A stretch of DNA of 17,406 bases from Cladophialophora immunda. Lineage: Eukaryota > Ascomycota > Eurotiomycetes > Chaetothyriales > Herpotrichiellaceae. Under the pieces are notes generated by a model, which was given only the letters and a program-made list of their open reading frames with translations, made no database searches and was not told the origin of the DNA. Every line of letters begins with the position of its first letter. Position 1 is the stretch's first letter. The stretch covers positions 1-17,406 of the forward strand of contig NW_015622559.1 in assembly GCF_000835495.1 (NCBI RefSeq), in the 5' to 3' direction. Shown here in pieces: positions 9,554 through 17,406 of the stretch. Position numbers and translations under genes: made by a program.

Positions 9554-11761
9554 ATGAGCGACGGCGGCTCGAACCTCGTACTCAGTTCGGACTCATCCAA
9601 AACCCCCCTATCCCCAAAGAGCCGATCGGGCATCAACATGGCCGATAGGGCACCGGGAACAGTCATCAACAAATATACGGGGTGGAAGCATGAAGTCTGG
9701 AAGGAAGACTACCATTGCCTAGTGGGAACTGGCCCTCAGGGACACATAAGGGGCCCAATCAAACCGAAAATGACGAGCCACTACCCTGTTTTTCGCTACC
9801 CGGGGGAGAGCTTCTTCGAGGGGACAACACAGGAGGTCAAGGACAAATTTCCGAGACATGTGAAGCTGGACGACACGAGCCTCTACCTGGTGATCAAACT
9901 GTTCGATGAAAAGGAACGCGCGGGTCGCTTCGAGGCCGACTTTGACCAGGCTGGCGATGTGAGACCGGCGCGACAGCGTTTCGGCCCGGGACCACGAGTC
10001 GAGATCGAGGGCACCCAATACTACCCGGTGTACAAGCGCTACTACATCATTTGTGGGGACGACTATGTCGCACTGCGGGATATCCCAAGGATCGGGCAGG
10101 ACAGCCAAAAGGAGAGATGTAAACAAGCGAAGGAAGACCCGGGCCCGCTGTCCGTTGGCCAGGTCCCCATTCCGAAGGCAGTTATAGCCAACCCTCCACG
10201 GCTACTGGTCCTGCGTCAATCCACCAATTTCGACAGCAATAGTCAGTCGGCTACCCCGCCCCCCGGTGAAGACTCCCTGTCCTGGCAATGGGCAGAGGCC
10301 CGGTCAAAGGTGGCCCACGAATGTTGGTGGGATTCCACCGGGGACTTCACGGGAAACCCGGGTTCACCCGACAAGGGACCGGCGGGCCGGACGAGAAACC
10401 AAGCAACGTTGGGTAGGCAACCGCGAGCCGGCCGCTCTGACACGGGCGTGAAACCCAGCAAGGACGCAGAACCCCCCAACGACACAAACTCTGGCGAGGG
10501 TGTGGACTCCAACGCGGACTCTGGCGAAAGCACGAATGCCAACAAAGGGGCAGGGGGACTCAAGGATGCAGAGGGGGTGGCGGCCCCTGGGCCACAGCCG
10601 TCACAGGCTGCTAAGCCACCAGCATCGGGCCCTATCCCTGCACCAACTGGACAGTCGTCTGGGCAGCCTGGGGCTTCGGAGCGTCGGAAAGCGCTGAGGA
10701 CAGCTCAGGGGATGGCGATCGAGAATAACCAGTTCCTGCGACACCAGTTGGCCAAGGCTGAGGAGGTGGTCGCGGGCCTAAAAGTAGTCGCGGAACAGCA
10801 ACGGCAGACGCAGCCAGCATTGGTGATGGCGAGGATGGCACTCAACAAGGCCAAGGAGACGGGCGTACCAGACCAAGCCCGGGCCACGGTCGTCGAACTC
10901 AAGGAGCTCCTGGAGGCTACGCCTTTGATCCCTGGCTCGGACCGGATCCGGGATGACTTGTGGTTGGAAATCGCGGAGTTCGAGGAGGACATGAGTCAAG
11001 AGAATTACCGCCTCGGGGTGGTTCACAGGGGGTTCCGCAAACACGTGAAGGTCCCGATGGGACGGGAACAAGACTGGAACCTTATAGCCAAGCTGGAAGA
11101 ATCGGGCCCGTTCTTCTTCGAGGACGGTGCTGAGTGGCGTGGCACGAAGGTGTTGCTTAACCCCGGCGAGGACGGTGAGAGCAAGATATTCGGCAGGTAC
11201 TTTTTCTGCAAGGAGACCCCGGATGGGAAGTTGGACCAAGATGACCTCAACGCTCTGGATCGGTCGGAATATTACAACTTCGACTTGGTGGAGATGTCGG
11301 ACGCCGAAAAGGCCATGACCCTGGCGCAACTTGACGTGTTCTCAGGACGCTACGTCAAGGTCGCGGATGGGCTGCCGACGGCGAGGGAGATCAAATGGTC
11401 CCGCGACCGAGATTTGTTCTTTACGGCATCGGGCGAGCGCTTCCGGGCGCCAGGAGGAGGGAAACGCCTGGTCCCATACAACCCTATTCTGGGGTTTGTT
11501 CCGGACGGGGACACGCACGTGAAGGTGGACCTGCTGTCCGAACGGAAGGCAAACCACAATACCGGCGACCCGGACCCAGACCAGATCTCACAGGAAGTGG
11601 CAGCGGGGCGTTTCTACGACGCCGAGGGCAACTTGAAGACTGTGGTGGTGAGCACAGGGGCAAAACGAAAGGCAGGAGCCACCCAAATGCTGGACATCCA
11701 GGCTATGAAAAAAGCGCGGGGGGATACCTCGTCCTCACCGGGGGGCATAGGCGTGCAGTGA
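9554..11761 (+). CDS. Long unrecognised ORF downstream of gypsy pol (735 aa)
   Basis: The largest intact ORF of the window. The frame is open from about 9407; the first ATG is 9554 (G at -3), and a second in-frame ATG at 9638 (aacATGg) has a stronger context. I do not recognise the family. Numbering from 9554: residues about 40-185 are rich in aromatic and charged residues (WKHEVWKEDYH, YYPVYKRYYIICGDDY) and look folded. Residues about 230-375 are Gly/Pro/Ser/Asn-rich and probably disordered. Residues about 375-455 are helical, perhaps a coiled coil (RRKALRTAQG, EEVVAGLKVVAEQQRQ). Residues about 485-665 are a second folded region (FGRYFFCKE, YNFDLVEMSDAEK). The tail has KRK at 704-706 and KKAR at 719-722, spaced like a bipartite nuclear signal. 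There is no zinc knuckle, membrane span, signal peptide or visible catalytic motif, so it is neither an ordinary Gag nor an Env. It lies 172 bases after the pol stop on the same strand. It is either an extra retrotransposon ORF or a host gene. Confidence 0.75.
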   Translation: MSDGGSNLVLSSDSSKTPLSPKSRSGINMADRAPGTVINKYTGWKHEVWKEDYHCLVGTGPQGHIRGPIKPKMTSHYPVFRYPGESFFEGTTQEVKDKFPRHVKLDDTSLYLVIKLFDEKERAGRFEADFDQAGDVRPARQRFGPGPRVEIEGTQYYPVYKRYYIICGDDYVALRDIPRIGQDSQKERCKQAKEDPGPLSVGQVPIPKAVIANPPRLLVLRQSTNFDSNSQSATPPPGEDSLSWQWAEARSKVAHECWWDSTGDFTGNPGSPDKGPAGRTRNQATLGRQPRAGRSDTGVKPSKDAEPPNDTNSGEGVDSNADSGESTNANKGAGGLKDAEGVAAPGPQPSQAAKPPASGPIPAPTGQSSGQPGASERRKALRTAQGMAIENNQFLRHQLAKAEEVVAGLKVVAEQQRQTQPALVMARMALNKAKETGVPDQARATVVELKELLEATPLIPGSDRIRDDLWLEIAEFEEDMSQENYRLGVVHRGFRKHVKVPMGREQDWNLIAKLEESGPFFFEDGAEWRGTKVLLNPGEDGESKIFGRYFFCKETPDGKLDQDDLNALDRSEYYNFDLVEMSDAEKAMTLAQLDVFSGRYVKVADGLPTAREIKWSRDRDLFFTASGERFRAPGGGKRLVPYNPILGFVPDGDTHVKVDLLSERKANHNTGDPDPDQISQEVAAGRFYDAEGNLKTVVVSTGAKRKAGATQMLDIQAMKKARGDTSSSPGGIGVQ

Positions 11762-11859
11762 CCACTTGCGAGGAGGACCGGACCGGCGCGACACGACGGC
11801 CGACGCCACGTGGTGGAAGGACTGACTCGTCTCGGATCCCGGTCATGAGGATGCTTCGT

Positions 11860-11928
11860 TTCAACATGAGTCTTGAACGATGCGGGCTCTCGCTTGGTGT
11901 GCAACTTCTCATTCAACACGAGCCTTGA
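11860..11928. repeat. Decayed direct repeat, 52-bp spacing
   Basis: ttcaacatgagtcttga at 11860-11876 recurs as ttcaacacgagccttga at 11912-11928. Both differences are C/T transitions. A third, weaker ttcaaca-like start occurs near 12037. It may be an old tandem duplication in the 3' flank of the long ORF. Confidence 0.5.
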
Positions 11929-12065
11929 TCAACTCGCATGGTACGCCACTCGGTGGCAGCGCTGGAATGACTTGGACCCCGCTGGCGGGAGCAGTTTGCT
12001 CGACATGGACCTCGGTCAACGGGGGCTTTTTTACATTCAACAGGAGCTACATTAGGCGAACAACA

Positions 12066-12107
12066 AGCAAAAGTGAACGACAACCAACAAGGACGTTGGC
12101 TTTTGCT
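12066..12107. repeat. Bulged inverted repeat, 13 paired bases
   Basis: agcaaaag (12066-12073) pairs with cttttgct (12100-12107). Inside it, ccaac (12084-12088) pairs with gttgg (12095-12099) around a 6-base loop. The right arm is continuous while the left carries a 10-base bulge. It lies about 300 bases downstream of the long ORF; no function is known. Confidence 0.5.
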
Positions 12108-13178
12108 GGCCGAGGGGCGCATGGGGCGCATCTACCCTAGCTGAGCGGTAGCCGCTCCTCAGATAAGTGGTATGTAAGCATTCCGACAGTTTCTTTCAAG
12201 GTAGCCTGGTTACATGCCATGTTTCGACGCTCTCACCGCAGCCGCGATACAGCCCCCTCGCCCCTCTCACCGCCCTCTCCTTTTCTCCTTAAGACGTCAG
12301 CTTCTTCGCCTGCATCCCCTTCCCTCTTGCTCGACCCTGACTTGAAACCAACGAGCGCGACGCTCTTCCCGCCGTGAAACTGGCTTCGTCGTCGCCAACC
12401 TATCCCGGTCGAGGCGAAGGCGTCGTGGCCTGAAGGATTCTTTGCTGCGCGAGATCCAGTGGCGCGTCGGCAAGAGGCTCGACCAGTTTGCGAAAGAGAA
12501 AGGTTCATGAATGCCAAGAAATTACAACGAGGACACGAGAGCATGAGCACCTGTCCTTCGATCTCTCTCGATTTGAGGCGTCCATCAAAACGGGAGTGAT
12601 GAGACCAGACAATTCATTCCCGAGGACAACCGCCGGAGAAGGTGACGACAGGAGCCTGCAGATCTCGCAGACCTCGCAAACGATCATGACCGTGCTGCGC
12701 AGCCCGCGTCGTCCTGCCATAAATCTGCAAAGCATCTCCGTAAGCTGGAACCTCTGATGGAACGATGGTCGGGACGCAGGTGTGGAGAAGGTTCTAATCT
12801 TCGATGGTCACCGTGTGTCATCGCGTAGCGCATCGAGGGTCTTTCGAAAAGTGATGGATGAAACAACCCGTCCCCGCTGGTGACAGACAAGATTTCAGAT
12901 CAACGGCCCCGTTGAAGCGTCTGCAAAGACCCCTACCAGTGAATTCCTCGGGGGTGGGCGTCCTACCCCATGTAGGTAGAGATCTCACACCACCCGGGAG
13001 TGGCCAGAAAACCGACCGGGATGCGCCCCAATTTGGTCCAAGACTTCCTCCAAGTAGCTGATCGGAACGCCATCCTGGATTCTTTTCATCAACGATGAGA
13101 TGTCGAAGATGCATCAACTCGCGGGCTGTCGAGCGCGGTCATCTGACCGGGTAACGGGACATGGTGTGCAAGCTCGCA

Positions 13179-13232
13179 CGGGAGGCGCGCACCAAAAGCG
13201 TTGACCTCGCCAGTTTTTAGCGTGCAGACTAG
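13179..13232 (+). repeat. Left terminal inverted repeat of the Tc1 element
   Basis: Matches the inverse complement of 15145-15198 over its whole length, with about 40 of 54 positions shared and a few one-base indels. The shared blocks are ggaggcgcg, accaaaag, the agtttt...agcg block and agactag. Several differences are C/T or G/A transitions, as expected of an old copy. Confidence 0.85.
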
Positions 13233-13661
13233 AAACCTAATCTAGGCCATTATTTTCACCCCGCCGCCAATCTTCTACAGCGTGTTACCCTGCACGTTTT
13301 CTCAACAATCACGTCCATCCCACGGCCTCCTATGCCTGCGCGATCGTCAAACAGCGGTATATTAGGTAGGGGACACGGCCTCGGAAGGTCTGTCCATGGT
13401 CAATCTCGTACGTTGGGCCATGCCGTCAACTGATTTGTATGCACAACAAGCGTGTGAACGCGAACCTCAGCGGCCGCGAACACCTCGGAACCCGCGCGCG
13501 CAGAAACCTCTCCCTCAGGAACAGGCCACTGGCCACACTAGTGTTCGCTAATTATTCGCCAGACGTAACGGGTGCAGGCACTCACGGTATTATCGCTCGG
13601 TTATCCGCCACCGCAAGTTGAGGTCTGGGTCAAGGTCCCAGCGAGCCAGGCGAGGAGGAGG

Positions 13662-14855
13662 TTTCAAAAGGTGAAAGAGCGTGGTTATCGTCCGCAGGAG
13701 GATCCTCGTGTTCTCGATCACTATGTTGAGGACGGCCCCAGGACAGGAAGACTTGAGGAGATGACTGAAGAGGTTGAACAATGTGTTCTGGCGTTCGTTG
13801 ACAAGGACCGATCAGGTAGAGAGAAATCCAGCGACGTTTTAGCCTATGGATCAGGTATCAGCACGTCTTCCGTTCTACGCGTTCTGCGCAAGAATAACCT
13901 CAGGGGTGTCAAACCCACGAGCAACCCCGGTCTGTCGAGGGCCCAGCGTTCACTTCCTGCGCTTGCAGGACTGGACACTGGAGGATTGGAAGGACGTTCT
14001 CTGGACCGACGAAACCTCGGTTGTGCCAGGGTACACGACGGAGGCAGGGAATCTGGCGGCGAGCGGACGAGGCCTTGACAAAGTCAGCTATCCGCAACCG
14101 CCGGAAAGGCTTCTCTGAGTCCATGTTCTGGGGCTGTGGTACTTACGGTCTGCAAGGGCCTTATTTTATCCGGTATCCTGAGACAGGCAAAGAGCGTCAA
14201 GAGGCAACCGAACACGTCGCGAACGATCGCACAAGGAACTGGAACCGATCAAGAAGGAGGAGTGGGAGGTGTGGACAGGAACGAGACGACTAGGCCTGAG
14301 GTATCAAGGTGGTAAAAGGCCAACCTGGCGATTTACAGAGCCCAATGGCAAGTTTGGTCAGGAAAGGTGAAGGGGGCATCGACCGGCGTCGCTACATCAA
14401 GGTAGGAGATTCAGGCGATCTAATGCCTTCTCTCGCTATTTCCTAATGTGATTTACGGACAGAATCGTAATCGAGTTCATCGTTGAGCCATTGATTGTCC
14501 CGTTTGCGCAGGAGTGCCCGACGTCGCGGCTCGAGACGAGAGTCCAGGAGGACAACGCATCATCTCACGCCGACTGGTCTGCGCAACGAATCTTTCAACG
14601 TCATCGAATTCCTCGTCTCCCGCATCCTCCCCATTCACCGGACTTAAACGCCCCAGAAATGGCCTGGTCATGGCGCAAAAAGGCCACGACATCTCGCCGT
14701 CCTCCGCCGTCGGATCAACGAACGGGAAAAGGCCTGGAAACAGCGGGGGAAGAGCCTGCCGCAGGAGCAGATTTCGGCTGTGGATAGAGGGCATTCCACG
14801 TAATATTCAAGAGATTATACGACTCGAGGGTGGCAACGAGTACAAGGAAGGCCGA
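13662..14855 (+). pseudogene. Tc1-like transposase, multiply frameshifted
   Basis: The encoded enzyme would cut out and reinsert the element. Recognisable pieces in order: FQKVKERGYRP and DRSGREKSSDVLAYGSGIS (helix-turn-helix region, frame 3); DWTLEDWKDVLWTDETSVV (first catalytic Asp, 14008-14010, frame 1); GFSESMFWGCGTYGLQGPYF (frame 2); a segment with KKEEWEVW and GKRPTWRFTEPNGK (frame 1); GEGGIDRRRYIK (frame 2); PFAQECP and QEDNASSH (second Asp, 14551-14553, frame 1); HSPDLNAPE (Glu, 14656-14658); KAWKQRGKSLPQEQI (frame 2); IPRNIQEIIRLEGGNEYKEG (frame 3). The spacing of the last two catalytic residues is 34, so DD34E is kept. The order of frames implies at least six indels, two more if the candidate intron is not real. 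Frame 3 stays open to 15107, beyond the recognisable end. The start codon is not identifiable; frame 3 is open from about 13572. Confidence 0.88.
14402..14462 (+). other. Candidate 61-bp intron in the transposase pseudogene
   Basis: The segment starts GTAGGA and ends ACAG, contains a CTAAT branch-like sequence near 14452, and falls exactly between two well-matching transposase pieces: the GGIDRRRYIK coding end (14401) and the IVIEF...PFAQEC coding start (14464). Length and signals fit fungal introns. Removing it leaves one extra base before the downstream frame, so either the copy also carries an indel there or this is not an intron. Confidence 0.4.
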
Positions 14856-15021
14856 GATACTAGGCGCAGCTACAGAGGCTACCGTAAGGTAGGCCATTTA
14901 CACAAGCACAAGTACCTACAGGATTACAGGGCAGGCGACGGCGAGGTCGAACAAGTAAACCTGCCTACCGCAGGCGTAGCCGAATGGCCAATCCACAGAA
15001 CACCTAGCGATCGAGATAATC

Positions 15022-15082
15022 AACAGGACAGCGAACAGGACAGCGAACGATCACAGTTGTGGCCGGGACAGTGGCCAGGACA
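15022..15082 (+). repeat. Two 12-bp tandem duplications near the Tc1 right end
   Basis: aacaggacagcg is exactly doubled at 15022-15045, and gtggccgggaca is doubled with one change at 15059-15082. Both periods are 12 bp, so they keep the frame and give short repeated peptides (QDSE QDSE, WPGQ WPGH) in the open tail of the transposase frame. They could be binding sites or slippage products. Confidence 0.7.
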
Positions 15083-15144
15083 CCGATTAGATCACACAAA
15101 ATGGTGACAGACTGTTTACTCGATCGTGCCGAGGCCCTAATTGA

Positions 15145-15198
15145 CTAGTCTATGCGCTAAAACTAGCGCAGAACCAACACTTTTGGTCCGCGCCTCCG
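15145..15198 (-). repeat. Right terminal inverted repeat of the Tc1 element
   Basis: Inverse complement of the left repeat at 13179-13232, with the same conserved blocks (ctagtct, cgctaaaact, cttttggt, cgcgcctcc). It is followed directly by TA and then host-like sequence. The junction lies within the palindrome ctccgtacggag (15194-15205). Confidence 0.85.
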
Positions 15199-17099
15199 TA
15201 CGGAGTACCGAGCATGCAAACGTTCAGCCACTGATTGGCATGAGTGGCAATGACAGCGGGAGCCACAGGTGCAATTAGACTAAGATTTCATGACGCTGTG
15301 CCACCTGTTCGGGCGTCGCCGAGAAAAAGCACGACAGGATGCGGTTGCCTGCCTTCCCAGACTATCGGGATCGGCAGCCGAATGGATTGCTATTTCTCGG
15401 AGCCATCAGCAATGGTGCAACAACGTGATATTGAGGGCCAAAGTCGTGCTAACCTCGCCCCTCTGAACCGTTTTAGGTTGGCTGTTGTCGAGCGAGATGT
15501 TCCCATGAGCCTTCAATAGTAGAGTTACGATTGCTCGCTGGGATATTCTTCTTGAGTAGAGGCAGTTAGACCTCCTTTTTGATCACCCAGGGGTCACTCT
15601 CATGAGAACTTAGTCCACTTGGGTTAAAGCCGGTCCGGGCGCCTGACACAATGCCCGTGTCTACTCGCTGTAGAGAGTTTCTCCTTATCACAGAAGACAC
15701 CCTCTGGGTTCCTCGTAGATCGTTAGGCACGTAGGCGCCCTCATTTTTCAGCGGTCGCTAGGCTCAACGCGTATCCCGAAGGTCTTATGGCTTTGGATCA
15801 CGATATGGACGTTATTCCCTCGCGCTTTGCGTCTTCAAAAATTTGAGCGCGTGTTCCTCCTCTTAAGGTTGCCTCCTCTTGAATAGGGTAATCGGTGTTG
15901 GACGGATGAAGATGTTGAATCTCCAAGGGTGATCTTATAAAACCAAAGTCTTTGCACCTCGTAACGCGACAGAAGGGTAGGTTCGTTTGTAAACCGCCCT
16001 GGACAGTTGAATCGGAATAGTCGAACGCCCGAGGGTGTGCCATGTGGGTATTTGCCTAGGAGCCTGCAGGTGCCCAGTGGCCTATAGGCAGTCCTACCTC
16101 GTGAGAGGACTTATGGGTCGGAACGAGCGTGTCTCAGGGTCAGACCAGCTTTTCGCCTTATTCATGGCCACCAGAAAGAGCTCTTGCCCTCACTTATAGT
16201 CCACGAGCGGTAACCTCGTCATCGATCTCTGTATGGAAAACATTCGTGCTGCTATTCAATGGATGCCGATCTCTGTACCAACCTAGGATGGACTGTCCTG
16301 ATTGCGGGAGGGGGAAGGGGCGCAGCTCTCTCCTCTTGACAGACGCTCAGCAGCTTCTTACAGTTTTTTTCCGGTGTACAAGGCTTTGATCTTGTTCGTT
16401 CAGGCGACGGTAGCTGTAAGTTGCCAGTGCACTGGCTTTTCGTCGCATTCACCACCGCGAAAGGCTTCTGGGTATGCGCAGATTGAGCGATTTCGCGTCA
16501 AAGAGGAAGCAGGAGGTAACCGCAGTTCCTCAAAGAGCCTGTCCTTCGAGTGTCGGAGTCAGTTTGTTTCGAAGGCCTCGGAAGGAAGAAGCGATGAACA
16601 GGCATGGGATCCTACCGCCTCGTTGCCAGGACTAACTTTGTGGCTCACGACCTCGTGTCAGGGCAGAGTGTAGGTCTCAGTGGGAACGTTGTCAGGAAGA
16701 ATTGACAAAAATCCGATTCACTCACGATCGTTTGACAGACGCAGGAAGCCGATTTACCGCCGTCGTCAGCGATGGGACGTTCGACACGAAGGAGAAGAGG
16801 CGGCAACTAGGTCAGAAATCGATTCATTGCCAGTGGCCAACTTGATTTCCAATAACGTTCGAGTTGACACTGCCTCACACAAAGGTCGGATTCAAGTCAT
16901 GCCTGTTTAACAGCTGTGGTCTGACAACTTGCTCGGATATCGACATTCCACCCGTGAATGAGCTCCGCTCCCCAGCCCGCGGCCGTACACCCCAATCCAT
17001 CAACGGCAGTTACCAGGTGCCTTCAGCCCAATGAACCCATGTCCAACTCTTCGCTTGTGAAAATGCCTCTCATCGATGTTTCATTCATGAGGTCCGCTC
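15199..17099. other. Anonymous stretch right of the Tc1 element
   Basis: Nearly 2 kb without a gene I can support. Several open frames of 70-120 codons occur on both strands (for example 16302-16673 plus, from a TTG, and 15798-16043 minus), none with recognisable motifs and all within chance length. No repeats, RNA genes or further transposon domains were recognised. Confidence 0.4.
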
Positions 17100-17381
17100 T
17101 CACAGAAGCCCCAATTTCGAACCGTCCATACCGCCCTTCCTCATTTTCTGCACCATCTCCAGAGTCTGCTTGAGCTGTAGTTCGAAGGACTCAGGAACTG
17201 TGAGTGTCGTACAAACATCGTTACTGTCCTGGATGTCTGTCATTGTCGTCTGAATCATCCGCTTGGTGGCGTCAAGGTTCCTGTGTAAGACAACGTGTTC
17301 GAAGCTCGTGTCGTCGGCAAAGCAAGTTTCACACTTCTGTCTGATTTGCCTTTCCGGGAACCACTCTTGCTCTTCTCCCAT
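17100..17381 (-). CDS. Possible small ORF or exon, unrecognised
   Basis: A 93-codon minus-strand frame from an ATG at 17381 to a stop at 17100. Its composition is protein-like: acidic and helical, with an amphipathic stretch (ATKRMIQTTMTDIQD) followed by a second one (ELQLKQTLEMVQKMRKG). I do not recognise a family. A GTATGG donor-like sequence lies just after the KMRKG codons, so this could be one exon of a gene whose remainder is spliced or lies outside the window. The start context is weak and the length alone is not significant, so it may be a chance frame. Confidence 0.2.
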   Translation of the reverse strand: MGEEQEWFPERQIRQKCETCFADDTSFEHVVLHRNLDATKRMIQTTMTDIQDSNDVCTTLTVPESFELQLKQTLEMVQKMRKGGMDGSKLGLL

Positions 17382-17406
17382 GTGGCGGTCGTGGCGAAAT
17401 ATCGAA

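Larger units (their letters stand above)
8438..11761 (+). mobile_element. Ty3/gypsy chromovirus remnant, 5'-truncated, with possible third ORF
   Basis: The segment starts inside an integrase core and continues through the integrase C-terminal domain and chromodomain, the gene order of fungal chromoviruses. It then runs into a long ORF on the same strand. No gag, protease, reverse transcriptase or RNase H motifs occur upstream, and I found no pair of long terminal repeats, so boundaries are unknown. Including the 3' ORF in the element is inference from proximity and strand only; the secure part is 8438-9381. Confidence 0.45.
11762..13178. other. Region between the long ORF and the Tc1 element
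   Basis: No convincing gene. If the upstream ORF belongs to an LTR retrotransposon, this stretch should hold its 3' long terminal repeat, but the 5' partner is absent, so an LTR cannot be defined. It contains a decayed direct repeat (11860-11876 and 11912-11928, two mismatches in 17), a bulged hairpin at 12066-12107 and an exact 9-bp tandem duplication, ggggcgcat, at 12114-12131. Open frames on either strand are short and featureless. Confidence 0.4.
13179..15198 (+). mobile_element. Tc1/mariner element, full length but inactive
   Basis: A 2.02-kb element bounded by imperfect terminal inverted repeats of about 54 bp that enclose one decayed transposase gene on the plus strand. Elements of this superfamily move by cut-and-paste and insert at TA, duplicating it. 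On the right the end abuts TA (15199-15200); at the matching place on the left the sequence reads CA (13177-13178), consistent with a mutated duplication. Size, repeat length and transposase motifs agree with fungal Tc1-like elements. The many frameshifts mean it could move only if an active relative supplied transposase. Confidence 0.85.

Noticed and set aside
10778..11329. 183-codon minus-strand frame inside the long ORF
   Set aside because: Antisense shadow of the 735-aa ORF, caused by its codon composition; no independent motif.
11395..11928. 177-codon plus-strand frame overlapping the end of the long ORF
   Set aside because: Mostly an out-of-frame reading of the long ORF, Arg/Gly-rich with no motif, and no reason to expect overlapping genes here.
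17290..17330. FADD motif on the minus strand resembling a reverse-transcriptase active site
   Set aside because: None of the flanking reverse-transcriptase motifs are present before or after it; the four residues alone are coincidence.
1..17406. CRISPR array, operon or phage content
   Set aside because: No regularly spaced repeats, no tightly packed genes and no bacterial-type ribosome sites; all recognisable elements are eukaryotic.

Overview
The window looks like nuclear DNA of a filamentous fungus from a gene-poor, transposon-littered region. The evidence is a Ty3/gypsy pol fragment with a chromodomain of the fungal chromovirus type, a Tc1/mariner element whose decayed transposase matches the fungal Tc1 pattern, intron-like GT...AG segments, long homopolymer and purine/pyrimidine tracts, and no operon-like packing or bacterial ribosome sites. 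The phylum is uncertain: a DUF6699-like protein would lean towards Basidiomycota, but this is weak.

Layout. Positions 1-5510 hold no gene I can support, only low-complexity DNA: a run of 20 G (1595-1614), a G/purine tract (2714-2752), a T-rich stretch (2852-2958), and a purine tract, hairpin and pyrimidine tract in succession (4554-4735). An intact 261-codon ORF (5511-6296, +) has a good start context and a DUF6699-like C-terminal half. Positions 6297-8437 show nothing coding. A 5'-truncated, broken gypsy integrase with SH3-like tail and chromodomain occupies 8438-9381. It is followed closely, on the same strand, by a long intact ORF (first ATG 9554, end 11761; 735 aa) that I do not recognise. 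A non-coding stretch with small repeats follows. A complete but dead Tc1-like element with about 54-bp terminal inverted repeats lies at 13179-15198. The rest, to 17406, is anonymous except for a possible minus-strand exon near the end.

How the parts relate. The gypsy fragment has two nonsense codons and a frameshift in under 1 kb, yet the ORF just downstream is open for more than 2.2 kb. It is therefore either a third ORF of a retrotransposon family in a copy still under constraint, or a host or domesticated gene sitting behind a dead pol fragment. It carries an N-terminal aromatic-rich region, a disordered linker, a helical segment, a second folded region and a bipartite nuclear-localisation-like tail. 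Possible splice donors in the chromodomain coding region would join it in frame. This is the strongest candidate for something undescribed. The Tc1 copy is disabled mainly by indels, while its three catalytic acidic codons survive.
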